A DNA stretch of 64,000 nucleotides from Pantoea rwandensis (GTDB lineage Bacteria > Pseudomonadota > Gammaproteobacteria > Enterobacterales > Enterobacteriaceae), in NCBI RefSeq assembly GCF_000759475.1, contig NZ_CP009454.1, forward strand, positions 1,178,001 through 1,242,000, given 5' to 3'. Made by a program: the position numbers and the translations under genes. The first letter of the stretch is position 1; every line of letters begins with the position of its first letter. The notes beneath the pieces were generated by a model. The model was not told where the DNA came from, did not search any database, and saw nothing but the letters and a program-made list of their open reading frames with translations. Shown in pieces: positions 16,068 through 25,295 of this stretch.

Positions 16068-16840
16068 GATTTATCGACACCCACTGCCATTTCGATTTCC
16101 CGCCTTTTGTTGATGACGCCACAGGCAGCATCGCCCGCGCGGCGCAGTCGGGTGTGGAACGCATTATTGTGCCGAGCGTCGATGCCAGCCGCTTTGCACT
16201 GGTCAGCCAGCTGGCGCAACAGCACGAGGCGCTGTATGCCGCATTAGGGCTGCATCCGATCAATATTGCCGTGCATCAGGATGCGCATCTGGATCAGCTG
16301 GAACAATGGTTGAAAACGCCGGATAGCAAACGCGTGGCGATCGGCGAGATCGGCCTCGATCTGTACATGCAAGATGCGCAATTTGATAAGCAGACGCGGT
16401 TACTGGATGCACAGCTCAAACTGGCGAAACAGTATGATTTGCCGGTGATCCTGCATTCGCGTCGCACCCACGATCAGTTGGCGCTGCATTTGCGTCGCCA
16501 TGATTTACCGCGCCGTGGCGTGGTACACGGTTTTGCGGGCAGCCAGCAGCAGGCAGAACGTTTTATTCAGCTTGGCTATGCGATCGGCGTGGGTGGCACC
16601 ATCACCTATGAACGCGCCAGTAAAACCCGCAACACCATTGCTAACCTGCCGCTTAACTCGCTGTTGCTGGAAACCGATGCGCCCGATATGCCGTTGCAGG
16701 GTTATCAGGGGCAGCCCAACCGCCCTGAGCGCGCGCGTAACGTGTTTGATGTGCTGTGTCAGTTGCGCAGTGAATCGCCCGATATCATTGCCGATACGCT
16801 GTGGCAAAACAGCCTGCGCGTGTTTGCCCTGCCTGCCTGA
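16064..16840 (+). CDS. yjjV: TatD-family metal-dependent hydrolase
   Basis: A 258-residue TatD-type TIM-barrel hydrolase. Metal ligands are HxH in DTHCHFDFPP, Glu in IGEIGLDLY, His in LHSRRTHD and VHGFAG, and the late Asp in LLETDAP. TatD proteins are known nucleases or deoxyribonucleases in some members. Position next to yjjU and upstream of deoCABD is the conserved enterobacterial order. Start ATG 16064 overlaps the yjjU stop. Confidence 0.95.
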   Translation: MRFIDTHCHFDFPPFVDDATGSIARAAQSGVERIIVPSVDASRFALVSQLAQQHEALYAALGLHPINIAVHQDAHLDQLEQWLKTPDSKRVAIGEIGLDLYMQDAQFDKQTRLLDAQLKLAKQYDLPVILHSRRTHDQLALHLRRHDLPRRGVVHGFAGSQQQAERFIQLGYAIGVGGTITYERASKTRNTIANLPLNSLLLETDAPDMPLQGYQGQPNRPERARNVFDVLCQLRSESPDIIADTLWQNSLRVFALPA

Positions 16841-16929
16841 TCCCCTCCCGACACAATCTGGATTTCCCGCGGTTTTGGCGGGTATTGGCTACAGTAATAA
16901 AATCGGCATTACCCTTTTTCGCCCTGATT

Positions 16930-16945
16930 TGTGATAATATTCACA
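16930..16945. promoter_or_regulatory. CRP site (upstream) of the deo operon
   Basis: TGTGA-TAATAT-TCACA is a perfect match to the two CRP half-sites, centred 56 bp upstream of a second site. In E. coli deoP2, paired CRP sites flank CytR, a known arrangement; CytR octamers were not convincingly resolved here. Confidence 0.82.
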
Positions 16946-16985
16946 ACCTGTATTGCGCCTGAAAACGGGTGTGCTGGCGGTTATT

Positions 16986-17001
16986 TGTGACTTAAATCAC
17001 T
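16986..17001. promoter_or_regulatory. CRP site (downstream) of the deo operon
   Basis: TGTGA-CTTAAA-TCACT, one mismatch from the symmetrical consensus. Its centre lies 139 bp before the deoC ATG. The 56-bp pairing with the upstream site is close to the 53-bp pairing in E. coli deoP2. Confidence 0.78.
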
Positions 17002-17034
17002 AAATAATTGTATTCATATGACGAATTTTCTTTT

Positions 17035-17049
17035 TTCATGTGACATGAA
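17035..17049. promoter_or_regulatory. Unassigned perfect palindrome in the deo leader
   Basis: TTCATGT-G-ACATGAA is perfectly symmetrical (7+1+7) and lies between the downstream CRP site and the DeoR-like operator. It does not match the CytR octamer or the DeoR operator as I know them. Confidence 0.55.
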
Positions 17050-17072
17050 GCGCAATTCATTCAGGTGTGGTT

Positions 17073-17088
17073 TGTTAGAATTATCACA
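17073..17088. promoter_or_regulatory. DeoR operator
   Basis: TGTTAGAATTATCACA matches the known 16-bp DeoR palindrome (TGTTAGAATTCTAACA) at 14 of 16 positions, 44 bp before the deoC start. This supports repression relieved by deoxyribose-5-phosphate. Confidence 0.82.
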
Positions 17089-17132
17089 TTATCCGGTGGG
17101 CACAGTCTGCCGGTCACCTTTTGGAGAGCATC

Positions 17133-17912
17133 ATGACCGATCTTAAAGCGGCCGCACAACGCGCCCTGCAACTGATGGATTTGACCACCCTGAACGACGA
17201 TGACACCGATGAGAAGGTGATCGCGCTGTGTCATCAGGCGAAGTCGCCAGCCGGTAACACCGCGGCCATTTGCATCTATCCGCGTTTCATCCCTGCGGCA
17301 CGTAAAGCACTGCGCGAGCAGGGCACGCCTGATATCCGCATCGCCACGGTCACTAACTTCCCGCACGGCAACGATGACGTTGAGATCGCGCTGGCAGAAA
17401 CCCGTGCGGCGATTGCATACGGTGCAGACGAAGTGGACGTGGTCTTCCCGTATCGCGCGCTGATTGCCGGCAATCGCGACATCGGTTTTGCGCTGGTGAA
17501 AGCCTGTAAAGAAGCCTGCGCCGCTGCCAACGTGCTGCTGAAAGTGATCATCGAAACCGGTGAACTGAAAGAAGAAGCGCTGATTCGCGCCGCTTCTGAA
17601 ATCGCTATCGATGCCGGTGCGGATTTCATTAAAACCTCAACCGGTAAAGTGCCGGTTAACGCCACGCCAGAGGTGGCAGCCATCATGATGCAGGTGATTC
17701 ATGATAAAGGCGTGCAGCAGCAGGTGGGCTTTAAGCCTGCGGGTGGCGTGCGCACGGCGGAAGATGCCGCGATCTATCTGAAGCTGGCGGATGACATTCT
17801 GGGCGAAGGCTGGGCGGATGCGCGCCACTTCCGCTTTGGTGCTTCAAGCCTGCTGGCGAGCCTGCTGAACACTCTGGGCCACGCGACTGCGACCAGCAAA
17901 GCGGGCTACTGA
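17133..17912 (+). CDS. deoC: Deoxyribose-phosphate aldolase
   Basis: Splits 2-deoxyribose-5-phosphate into acetaldehyde and glyceraldehyde-3-phosphate in the cytoplasm. 259 residues, the family length. The Schiff-base lysine is in [17 protein letters not shown] and the barrel end is [10 protein letters not shown]. Start ATG 17133 ([12 protein letters not shown]) has GGAGAG five bases upstream and aligns with E. coli; ATG 17121 would add four residues. First gene of deoCABD. Confidence 0.97.
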   Translation: MTDLKAAAQRALQLMDLTTLNDDDTDEKVIALCHQAKSPAGNTAAICIYPRFIPAARKALREQGTPDIRIATVTNFPHGNDDVEIALAETRAAIAYGADEVDVVFPYRALIAGNRDIGFALVKACKEACAAANVLLKVIIETGELKEEALIRAASEIAIDAGADFIKTSTGKVPVNATPEVAAIMMQVIHDKGVQQQVGFKPAGGVRTAEDAAIYLKLADDILGEGWADARHFRFGASSLLASLLNTLGHATATSKAGY

Positions 17913-17923
17913 TCCCAGCCTCA

Positions 17924-17945
17924 GGGTCGCCATCAATGGCGACCC
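17924..17945. repeat. Short palindromic repeat between deoC and deoA
   Basis: GGGTCGCCAT-CA-ATGGCGACCC is a perfect inverted repeat. Related copies lie at 9654-9669 and 21436-21457. It could modulate deoCA transcript stability, but no evidence beyond position supports that. Confidence 0.65.
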
Positions 17946-17991
17946 AAAGAATGTTTGGTGCATTTCACAGCAATCCCCCGGGGAGGCAACC

Positions 17992-19314
17992 TTGTTCCTG
18001 CCACAAGAAATTATTCGAAAAAAACGCGACGGCCAGCCACTGAGCGAGGCGGAGATCCGTTTCTTTATCAATGGCGTGCGCGACAACAGCGTATCAGAAG
18101 GCCAGATTGCCGCGCTGGCAATGACCATCTACTTCCACGATATGAATCTGGAAGAGCGTGTGGCGCTGACCATGGCGATGCGCGATTCCGGTTCGGTGCT
18201 CAACTGGAAGTCATTGAACCTCAACGGCCCGATTGTTGATAAGCACTCCACCGGCGGCGTGGGCGACGTAACATCGCTGATGCTCGGCCCGATGGTGGCC
18301 GCGTGTGGCGGTTATGTCCCGATGATCTCCGGGCGCGGCCTCGGTCACACCGGCGGTACGCTGGATAAGCTGGAAGCGATCCCCGGTTTCGATATCTTCC
18401 CGAGTGACGATCGTTTCCGCCAGATCATCAAAGATGTGGGTATTGCCATCATTGGCCAGACCAACTCACTGGCGCCTGCCGATAAGCGTTTCTACGCCAC
18501 GCGTGATATCACCGCTACCGTTGACTCGATCCCGCTGATCACCGCCTCGATCCTCGCCAAGAAACTGGCGGAAGGACTGGATGCGCTGGTGATGGATGTG
18601 AAAGTCGGTTCCGGTGCCTTTATGCCGACCTTTGAAGCTTCAGAAAATCTGGCGCAGGCGATAGTTGGCGTGGCGAACGGTGCGGGCTGTAAAACCACCG
18701 CGCTGCTCACCGATATGAATCAGGTGCTGGCATCCACCGCCGGTAACGCGCTGGAAGTTCGCGAAGCGGTGCAGTTCCTGACGGGTGAGGCGCGCAATCC
18801 ACGCCTGCTGGAAGTGACCATGGCGCTGTGCTCGGAAATGCTGATCTCCGGCAAACTGGCAGAGAACGACGCCGAAGCGCGGCAGAAACTGCAAAACGTG
18901 CTGGATAACGGCAAAGCGGCGGAAGTGTTCGCGCGCATGGTGGCGGCGCAGAACGGCCCGGTTGATTTTATCGAGCGTATGGATAGCTATCTGCCTGCAC
19001 CGACCCTGAGCAAAGCGGTGTATGCCGATCGCGCCGGGATTGTCAGCGCCATGGATACCCGTGCGCTGGGTATGGCGGTGGTGTCGTTGGGTGGGGGTCG
19101 TCAGCGTGCCAGTGACAGCATTGATTACAGCGTGGGCTTAAGTGACATGACCACGCTCGGCACGCAGGTTGATGCACAGCGCCCGCTGGCGGTGATTCAT
19201 GCCGCGTCGGAAGCGCAGTGGCAGCAGGCTGCGGAAGCGGTCAAAGCGGCTATCACGTTGAGTGACAGTGCGCCTGCGGAAACGCCGGTGGTCTATCGCC
19301 GCGTCAGCGAGTAA
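17992..19314 (+). CDS. deoA: Thymidine phosphorylase, TTG start
   Basis: Phosphorolyses thymidine to thymine and deoxyribose-1-phosphate. 440 residues as in E. coli. Family signatures KHSTGGVGD (phosphate loop) and [11 protein letters not shown] are intact. TTG 17992 is favoured by GGGGAGG five bases upstream and by alignment to the E. coli N-terminus, whose gene I recall also starting with TTG. Lies 79 bp after deoC, with a palindrome in the gap. Confidence 0.96.
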   Translation: MFLPQEIIRKKRDGQPLSEAEIRFFINGVRDNSVSEGQIAALAMTIYFHDMNLEERVALTMAMRDSGSVLNWKSLNLNGPIVDKHSTGGVGDVTSLMLGPMVAACGGYVPMISGRGLGHTGGTLDKLEAIPGFDIFPSDDRFRQIIKDVGIAIIGQTNSLAPADKRFYATRDITATVDSIPLITASILAKKLAEGLDALVMDVKVGSGAFMPTFEASENLAQAIVGVANGAGCKTTALLTDMNQVLASTAGNALEVREAVQFLTGEARNPRLLEVTMALCSEMLISGKLAENDAEARQKLQNVLDNGKAAEVFARMVAAQNGPVDFIERMDSYLPAPTLSKAVYADRAGIVSAMDTRALGMAVVSLGGGRQRASDSIDYSVGLSDMTTLGTQVDAQRPLAVIHAASEAQWQQAAEAVKAAITLSDSAPAETPVVYRRVSE

Positions 19315-19405
19315 CGCTTCTTCGTGCCAGGGAGCGGCCATTCGGGTATACTGATCTGATCGCTTTTTTTTGACTTGTCATCGCGCCATTGCGCAGGAGA
19401 CTTGC

Positions 19406-20629
19406 ATGAAACGTGCTTTTATTATGGTTCTCGACTCCTTCGGGATCGGCTCCAGCAAAGACGCCGATAAATTCGGTGATGAAGGATCGGATACGCTCGG
19501 CCATATCGCCGAAGCGTGCTTCGAAGGCCGCGCCAATGAAGGTCGCGAAGGCCCGCTGCATCTGCCAAACCTGACCGCGCTCGGTCTGGGTAAAGCCGCT
19601 GAACTCTCTACAGGCCGCTTCCCGCCTGGCCTCGACGCCAATGCTGAAATCATTGGTGCCTACGCTTACGCCAGTGAGCTGTCATCCGGTAAAGATACGC
19701 CGTCAGGCCACTGGGAAATCGCCGGCGTGCCGGTGCTGTTTGACTGGGGCTACTTCAGCGACAAAGAGAACAGCTTCCCGCAGGCGCTGCTCGACGTGCT
19801 GGTAAAACGCGCCGATTTGCCGGGCTATCTTGGTAACTGCCATTCGTCCGGTACGGTGATCCTCGACCAGCTGGGCGAAGAGCACATGAAGTCCGGCAAG
19901 CCGATTTTCTACACCTCGGCGGACTCGGTATTCCAGATTGCCTGTCACGAAGAGACCTTTGGTCTGGATCGTCTGTACGAACTGTGCGAAATCGCGCGTG
20001 AAGAGCTGACCAACGGCGGTTACAACATCGGCCGTGTGATTGCGCGTCCGTTTGTCGGTGACAAAGCGGGCAACTTCGAGCGTACCGGCAACCGCCACGA
20101 TCTCGCGGTGGAACCCCCTGCGCCAACCATGCTGAAAAAGCTGGTGGACGAGAAGGGCGGCGAAGTGATTTCCGTGGGTAAAATTGCGGATATCTACGCC
20201 GAGCAGGGCATCACCCAGAAAGTGAAAGCTACCGGGCTGGATGCACTGTTTAACGCCACCATCGAGCAGATAAAAAAGGCGCCGGACAATTCCATCGTCT
20301 TCACCAACTTCGTTGATTTTGACTCCACCTGGGGACATCGTCGCGATATCGCCGGATATGCGGGCGGTTTAGAGTTCTTCGACCGCCGTTTGCCGGAGCT
20401 GATGGCGCTGGTGAAAGAGGGTGATATTCTGATCCTCACCGCCGACCACGGTTGTGACCCAAGCTGGAAGGGCACCGAGCACACGCGCGAGCACATCCCG
20501 ATTTTGATTTATGGTCCAAAAGTGAAGCCAGGATCGCTGGGTTATCGCGATACCTTTGCGGATATCGGCCAGACCATTGCGAAGTATTTTGGCCTGTCCA
20601 GCATGGACTACGGCAAAAGCCTGCTGTAA
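19406..20629 (+). CDS. deoB: Phosphopentomutase
   Basis: Interconverts (deoxy)ribose-1- and -5-phosphate. 407 residues. Alkaline-phosphatase-fold metal ligands appear in [17 protein letters not shown] (phosphothreonine site) and [11 protein letters not shown], with HTREHIP near the end. ATG 19406 follows CAGGAGA at five bases and aligns with E. coli; the open frame from 19370 is extra. Downstream of deoA by 91 bp. Confidence 0.97.
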   Translation: MKRAFIMVLDSFGIGSSKDADKFGDEGSDTLGHIAEACFEGRANEGREGPLHLPNLTALGLGKAAELSTGRFPPGLDANAEIIGAYAYASELSSGKDTPSGHWEIAGVPVLFDWGYFSDKENSFPQALLDVLVKRADLPGYLGNCHSSGTVILDQLGEEHMKSGKPIFYTSADSVFQIACHEETFGLDRLYELCEIAREELTNGGYNIGRVIARPFVGDKAGNFERTGNRHDLAVEPPAPTMLKKLVDEKGGEVISVGKIADIYAEQGITQKVKATGLDALFNATIEQIKKAPDNSIVFTNFVDFDSTWGHRRDIAGYAGGLEFFDRRLPELMALVKEGDILILTADHGCDPSWKGTEHTREHIPILIYGPKVKPGSLGYRDTFADIGQTIAKYFGLSSMDYGKSLL

Positions 20630-20662
20630 AACAGCCCACCAATTTTAAAAAGGAAAATAACC

Positions 20663-21376
20663 ATGGCAACGCCTCATATTAATGCAGAAATGGGTGACTT
20701 CGCGGACGTGGTGCTGATGCCGGGCGATCCGCTGCGCGCTAAGCACATCGCAGAAACCTTCCTGGAAGATGCGGTTGAAGTGAACAACGTGCGCGGCATG
20801 CTGGGTTACACCGGGACGTACAAAGGCCGTAAGATTTCGGTCATGGGCCACGGTATGGGTATTCCATCCTGCTCGATCTACACCAAAGAGCTGATCACTG
20901 ATTTCGGCGTGAAGAAAATCATCCGTGTTGGTTCCTGTGGCGCGGTGCGTGCCGACGTGAAACTGCGTGACGTGGTGATTGGTTTGGGTGCTTGCACCGA
21001 TTCCAAAGTAAACCGTATGCGTTTCAAGGATCACGACTTCGCGGCGATTGCGGACTTCGACATGGTGCGTAACGCGGTTGATGCCGCCAAAGCGCTGGGT
21101 GTGGACGCGCGCGTCGGCAATATCTTCTCTGCTGACCTGTTCTATACGCCAGATCCGCAGATGTTCGATGTGATGGAGAAGTACGGCATTCTGGGCGTGG
21201 AAATGGAAGCCGCCGGTATCTACGGTGTGGCAGCGGAGTTCGGGGCTAAAGCGTTGACCATCTGCACCGTGTCGGATCATATCCGCACGCACGAGCAGAC
21301 CACGGCTGCTGAGCGCCAGACCACCTTCAACGATATGATCAAGATCGCGCTGGAGTCGGTGCTGCTGGGGGATTAA
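20663..21376 (+). CDS. deoD: Purine nucleoside phosphorylase
   Basis: Cleaves purine (deoxy)nucleosides with phosphate; hexameric cytoplasmic enzyme. 237 residues. Motifs include [20 protein letters not shown] and [16 protein letters not shown] lies before ATG 20663. Last gene of deoCABD. Confidence 0.97.
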   Translation: MATPHINAEMGDFADVVLMPGDPLRAKHIAETFLEDAVEVNNVRGMLGYTGTYKGRKISVMGHGMGIPSCSIYTKELITDFGVKKIIRVGSCGAVRADVKLRDVVIGLGACTDSKVNRMRFKDHDFAAIADFDMVRNAVDAAKALGVDARVGNIFSADLFYTPDPQMFDVMEKYGILGVEMEAAGIYGVAAEFGAKALTICTVSDHIRTHEQTTAAERQTTFNDMIKIALESVLLGD

Positions 21377-21435
21377 TCCCGGCTGTTTTGTTCGGTGCGC
21401 TGCAAGGCGCACCTGACGAAACGCACCAGCGCAAA

Positions 21436-21457
21436 GGGTCGTCATTGATGGCGACCT
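21436..21457. repeat. Palindromic repeat copies after deoD
   Basis: GGGTCGTCAT-TG-ATGGCGACCT, a variant of the palindrome between deoC and deoA. A partial copy (GCCATTTATGACGACC) follows at 21471-21486. The 272-bp deoD-to-PBP2 gap also has a 7-bp GC hairpin (21394-21413) that may end the deo transcript. Confidence 0.6.
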
Positions 21458-21648
21458 AATTCTTCACCCTGCCATTTATGACGACCTCGTGAGTTACCGC
21501 TCGAAATCAGCGATACCACTCAGGGCGACCTGAACCTCTCCTCGTAAACATCTGACACACTTTTACCCAGGCTTGTGCATCTTCGTGCTGGCTCTAAAGC
21601 AATCTGTGCTTATCATTAGCGTGATAACAAAGAGACTAAGCCCCCCTG

Positions 21649-23526
21649 ATGAATTTCCGTAATTTCGAAGCTGAAGAAAAACTGTTTGTCCGCCGTGCGC
21701 TTGTCGCTTTTGCTCTGGTCGTCATCTGTTTCATTATCCTTGGCGTTAACCTGTATCGTCTGCAGGTGGATCAGCACAGCTATTACCAGACGCGGTCCAA
21801 CGAAAACGACATCAAAATGATCCCCATCGCGCCGACGCGAGGGTTGATCTACGATCGCAACGGTATTCCGCTGGTGCGTAACGTCACCTGGTATGACATC
21901 CTCGTGACGCCGTACAAAATCGACAATATGCAGGAAACGCTGAAGCAGCTGACGCCGATTGTCGACCTGACGCCGGAAGAAATTGAAACCTTCGAGCACG
22001 AACTCAAACAGAACAGCCGCTATAAGCCGGTCGAGTTAAAAGCAGAACTCACCGATGAGCAGGTGGCGCGCTTCTCCGTCAATCAGTTCCGTTTCACCGG
22101 CGTGGCCATCGACACCTATGAGGACCGCGAGTATCCCTATGGCGCCGATTTAGCCCATGTGGTGGGCTATGTTTCCAAGATCAACGATAACGATTTCAAA
22201 CGCCTGAATGCCGAAGGCGTCGGCGAAAACTATGCTGCCGACCACAACATCGGTAAGCAGGGCATCGAAGGCTATTACGAGTCAATTTTGCACGGCAAAA
22301 CTGGTTATCAGGAAGTGGAAGTGGATAACCACGGTCGCATTGTGCGCGTGCTGAAAGAAGTGCCGCCGGTTGCCGGGCAGAACGTCTATCTGACGCTGGA
22401 TCTGCATCTGCAACAGTACGTTGAGAGCCAACTGGTGGGCCAGCGTGCGGCGGCGCTGATTGAAGATCCGCGCGATGGCAGCGTGTTAGCGATGGTGTCT
22501 GCGCCCAGTTACGATCCTAATCCGTTTGTGAAAGGCATTAGCTACAAAGCTTATAAAACGTTGCTGGCGGACAAAAACCTGCCGCTGATTAACCGTGTCA
22601 CCCAAGGCCTGTATCCACCGGCTTCGACGGTCAAACCTTATATGGCGATGTCCGCGCTGCTGACCAAGGTGATCACCCCCAGCTTTACCATCTTCGGCGC
22701 ACCGACCTGGACACTGCCAGGCACCGATCGTAAATATCGTGACTGGAAAAAATCGGGGCATGGCACGCTGGATGTCACCAAGGCGATTGAGGAGTCGGCG
22801 GACAGCTTCTTCTATCAGGTGGCGTTTATGATGGGCATCGATCGTATTCACACCATGCTGAGCCAGTTTGGCTACGGCAAACCGACCGGCATCGATCTCA
22901 ATGAAGAGTATTCAGGATTGCTGCCAAGTCGTGAGTGGAAGCAGAAAGTACATAAACACGCGTGGTATCAGGGCGATACGGTTTCGGTAGGGATTGGGCA
23001 GGGTTACTGGATCGCTACGCCGATTCAGATGGTGAAAGCGCTGGTGGCACTGCTCAACAATGGCCGGGTGATTAATCCGCACCTGCTGGAGAAATCGCAG
23101 CGTGGCACTGAGCAGCAGCTGTATCAGCCGAAAGAACCGCAGCCGCAGATTGGCGATCCAAAATCACCGTACTGGTCGCTGGTGCGTCACGCGATGTTCG
23201 GCATGGCCAATGCACCGAACGGTACCGGTTATAAGTACTTCCACACTGCGCCTTACGGCATTGCGGCCAAATCGGGGACGTCTCAGGTGTTCAGTCTGAA
23301 GCAGAACCAGGTCTACAACGCGAAAATGATCCCGACGCGCCTGCGTGACCACATCTTCTATACCGCGTTCGCACCCTTTAATGATCCGAAAGTGGCGGTG
23401 GCGTTGATTCTGGAAAACGGGGGAAGTGAAGGGGTGACGGCAGCACCGTTGATGCGCAATATTCTCGATCACATCTTCCTGCCGCCACCGTCTGAGCCGC
23501 CGGTGGAAACAGCGCAGAAAAATTAA
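21649..23526 (+). CDS. Penicillin-binding protein 2 paralogue (class B transpeptidase)
   Basis: A 625-residue MrdA-type transpeptidase. Residues about 16-38 form the single membrane anchor. The PBP dimerisation domain follows (RGLIYDRNGIPLVRN). The penicillin-binding domain has the catalytic SxxK as STVK in PPASTVKP, a second motif SAD (ESADSFF) like the SSD of E. coli PBP2, and KSGT in AAKSGTSQ. It would cross-link septal or lateral-wall peptidoglycan in the periplasm. True mrdA sits beside rodA; here neither rodA nor other elongasome genes are adjacent. I therefore call it a second copy, comparable to PBP2SAL of Salmonella. Ribosome site weak. Confidence 0.85.
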   Translation: MNFRNFEAEEKLFVRRALVAFALVVICFIILGVNLYRLQVDQHSYYQTRSNENDIKMIPIAPTRGLIYDRNGIPLVRNVTWYDILVTPYKIDNMQETLKQLTPIVDLTPEEIETFEHELKQNSRYKPVELKAELTDEQVARFSVNQFRFTGVAIDTYEDREYPYGADLAHVVGYVSKINDNDFKRLNAEGVGENYAADHNIGKQGIEGYYESILHGKTGYQEVEVDNHGRIVRVLKEVPPVAGQNVYLTLDLHLQQYVESQLVGQRAAALIEDPRDGSVLAMVSAPSYDPNPFVKGISYKAYKTLLADKNLPLINRVTQGLYPPASTVKPYMAMSALLTKVITPSFTIFGAPTWTLPGTDRKYRDWKKSGHGTLDVTKAIEESADSFFYQVAFMMGIDRIHTMLSQFGYGKPTGIDLNEEYSGLLPSREWKQKVHKHAWYQGDTVSVGIGQGYWIATPIQMVKALVALLNNGRVINPHLLEKSQRGTEQQLYQPKEPQPQIGDPKSPYWSLVRHAMFGMANAPNGTGYKYFHTAPYGIAAKSGTSQVFSLKQNQVYNAKMIPTRLRDHIFYTAFAPFNDPKVAVALILENGGSEGVTAAPLMRNILDHIFLPPPSEPPVETAQKN

Positions 23527-23529
23527 TTT

Positions 23530-23570
23530 GCGCGAGACCGCACCCATCTTTGCGGTGCGATTTATCGCGC
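23530..23570. terminator. Structured convergent region between the PBP2 paralogue and siaD
   Basis: Nested complementary arms GCGCGA…TCGCGC and ACCGCA…TGCGGT can fold on either strand in the convergent gap. No clear T-tract. It could serve both genes. Confidence 0.35.
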
Positions 23571-23631
23571 GAACCTGATAAAGCCGTATTGCTAATCTCT
23601 GCGCTATAAATTCCGCCGCGACAAGGCTCGT

Positions 23632-24342
23632 CTAGCGGAAGAAAACCCGATTGCGACCGTGGTTTTTCGCATCATATAGCGCGGCATCAGCATTGTTATA
23701 CAGGGTTTCGAAATCAGAGCCCGGTTTGCCGTAGCTCACGCCGAGGCTGGCCGTGACTAATTGACCCGGCAGCACCGCCAATGGCGAGGCGTTCAGTGAG
23801 GCGTGAATCGCGCCTGCGACAATCACCGCGTCTGATAAACGGTAGTGCGGCAACAGCACGGTAAACTCTTCACCGCCAATACGGCCAATGCTGGCTTCTT
23901 CCGGACAGTGCGTCTGAATACGCGACACCAGGCCGCAAATCACCTTATCCCCCATTGGATGACCGAACTCATCGTTGATCTTCTTGAAGTGGTCGATATC
24001 GAGAATGATCAGCGCCGCCGGGCCATTGCTCAACGTATTCGTAATACGCTGAATGATGGCACCGCGGTTCCAGACAGCGGTGAGAGGATCGTGGCTGGCT
24101 TTGTATTCCAGCTCCTGAGCCAGTTGATGCAGCTGCTCATTGACGCGGTTCAGCTCGCGTTCAGCACGGTCACTGCGCGAGATCATGCGATAGGTCTCGC
24201 GCATCAGGCGCTGATAGTGGCGATTAACGTTCAGCAACGCATTACGATAATCGTCTGCACTGAGCGAGGTCTGAGCCGCAACATCCTGAGCGCGCGTTAG
24301 CACCTCGCTCTCTTCGCGAAACAGCTCATTCAGGTCCATCAT
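23632..24342 (-). CDS. siaD: Diguanylate cyclase SiaD
   Basis: A 236-residue cytoplasmic GGDEF protein that makes c-di-GMP from two GTP. The N-terminal 85 residues form a helical, coiled-coil-like region (RSDRAERELNRVNEQLHQ). The catalytic site is GGEEF in RIGGEEFTVL; no RxxD inhibitory site precedes it. In Pseudomonas aeruginosa SiaD is activated by binding dephosphorylated SiaC. The gene overlaps siaC by 4 bp (ATGA) and ends the siaABCD unit, so the same partnership is expected. Confidence 0.88.
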   Translation of the reverse strand: MMDLNELFREESEVLTRAQDVAAQTSLSADDYRNALLNVNRHYQRLMRETYRMISRSDRAERELNRVNEQLHQLAQELEYKASHDPLTAVWNRGAIIQRITNTLSNGPAALIILDIDHFKKINDEFGHPMGDKVICGLVSRIQTHCPEEASIGRIGGEEFTVLLPHYRLSDAVIVAGAIHASLNASPLAVLPGQLVTASLGVSYGKPGSDFETLYNNADAALYDAKNHGRNRVFFR

Positions 24343-24725
24343 GAGGCCATTTCCGCTCGCAGATTGACCTGCAGATCGGTGAAGTCCAGCGCCAGTTCCT
24401 GACCGAACTCTTCAGACACATCATCTTCTTCATCAAAGAACCAGTTGAGTTCAACCTTCTGGCCTTTCTGCGCCAGCTGATTGAACAGATCGAACAGGCT
24501 GAACAGCATTTTGGTACTGGAGCTGTTGAAATAGCGCAGGGCAATATTGGCTTCGATCTGGCCGCTTTGTGCGGGCTGCCAGCTTTCCAGCGCATCCAGC
24601 AACGGACGGTAGAAGGCGGCGGCGTTTTCTGGCCAGGACTCTCCTCGCAGGGAAAACTGGCCGCTTTCGAAGTCAAAATTGACCTCGGGAGTGCTTTCTG
24701 TGGCAGCAATAACAAGGTTTTGCAT
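24339..24725 (-). CDS. siaC: SiaC, phospho-switch activator of SiaD (DUF1987)
   Basis: A 128-residue cytoplasmic protein of the SiaC family. In P. aeruginosa SiaB phosphorylates and SiaA dephosphorylates it at Thr68, and only the dephosphorylated form binds the cyclase. The segment RYFNSSSTKM lies at the matching place; residue 68 is Ser by my count. Start ATG 24725 (MQNLVIAA) is chosen over the longer frame that overlaps siaB. It lies 7 bp after siaB and overlaps siaD. Confidence 0.87.
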   Translation of the reverse strand: MQNLVIAATESTPEVNFDFESGQFSLRGESWPENAAAFYRPLLDALESWQPAQSGQIEANIALRYFNSSSTKMLFSLFDLFNQLAQKGQKVELNWFFDEEDDVSEEFGQELALDFTDLQVNLRAEMAS

Positions 24726-24732
24726 AAACAAT

Positions 24733-25284
24733 TCAATCCTGGTGAATGGTGGCTTTGAGCCAAAACGTGGCGTAACCACTGGACTCCAGCGGACGCAGTT
24801 CATACTCCAGCGGTTCACTGACATCGCGGGCAAGTGTCAGTAATCCTATGTTGGCCCCTTTGCTTGTGGCAGGGCTCTCAGCTCGCAGACCTACGCGGTA
24901 GGCCTGTTTGATCTCTTCATTGCTCATGGTACGCAGCAAATCCAGCCAGTAACGCAGCTGCTCACAGGCGACTTCATCGACCTGATTGCTGCTTTCCAGC
25001 ACGTAGTTGTCGCCATCTACGCGCAGCGTAACGGTGCCAAAACGAAAATCCTGCTCGGCGTGGTTCATGACGCGGCTATCCTGCGAATAACGCAGGATAT
25101 TCTGTACGATTTCAACAAAGCTGGAGAACAAGCGGCGGCGCACTTTCACCGGCGCCTGCTGGTTCTCCAGAAAGACCTTAATCACCTCGCCCATGGCGGT
25201 GATGTTCTGCGGCGAGAAGAAGCCAGTATAGTGCAGTGCAACGCTTTCTGGCGGTACGCGGCTAAGGGTTGAACCTGAGTTCAT
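24733..25284 (-). CDS. siaB: SiaB-family protein kinase
   Basis: A 183-residue protein with a GHKL-like ATPase fold: FVEIVQNILRYSQ as the N-box and GANIGLLTLARDVSEP as the glycine loop. The known family member phosphorylates SiaC. I prefer ATG 25284 (MNSGSTLS), which has GAG six bases upstream. TTG 25299 would extend the frame five residues to overlap the siaA stop, and cannot be excluded. Second gene of siaABCD. Confidence 0.85.
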   Translation of the reverse strand: MNSGSTLSRVPPESVALHYTGFFSPQNITAMGEVIKVFLENQQAPVKVRRRLFSSFVEIVQNILRYSQDSRVMNHAEQDFRFGTVTLRVDGDNYVLESSNQVDEVACEQLRYWLDLLRTMSNEEIKQAYRVGLRAESPATSKGANIGLLTLARDVSEPLEYELRPLESSGYATFWLKATIHQD

Positions 25285-25295
25285 AGGGTGCTCAT

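Noticed and set aside
16946..16985. CytR operator between the deo CRP sites
   Set aside because: No clear pair of GTTGCATT-like octamers could be read.
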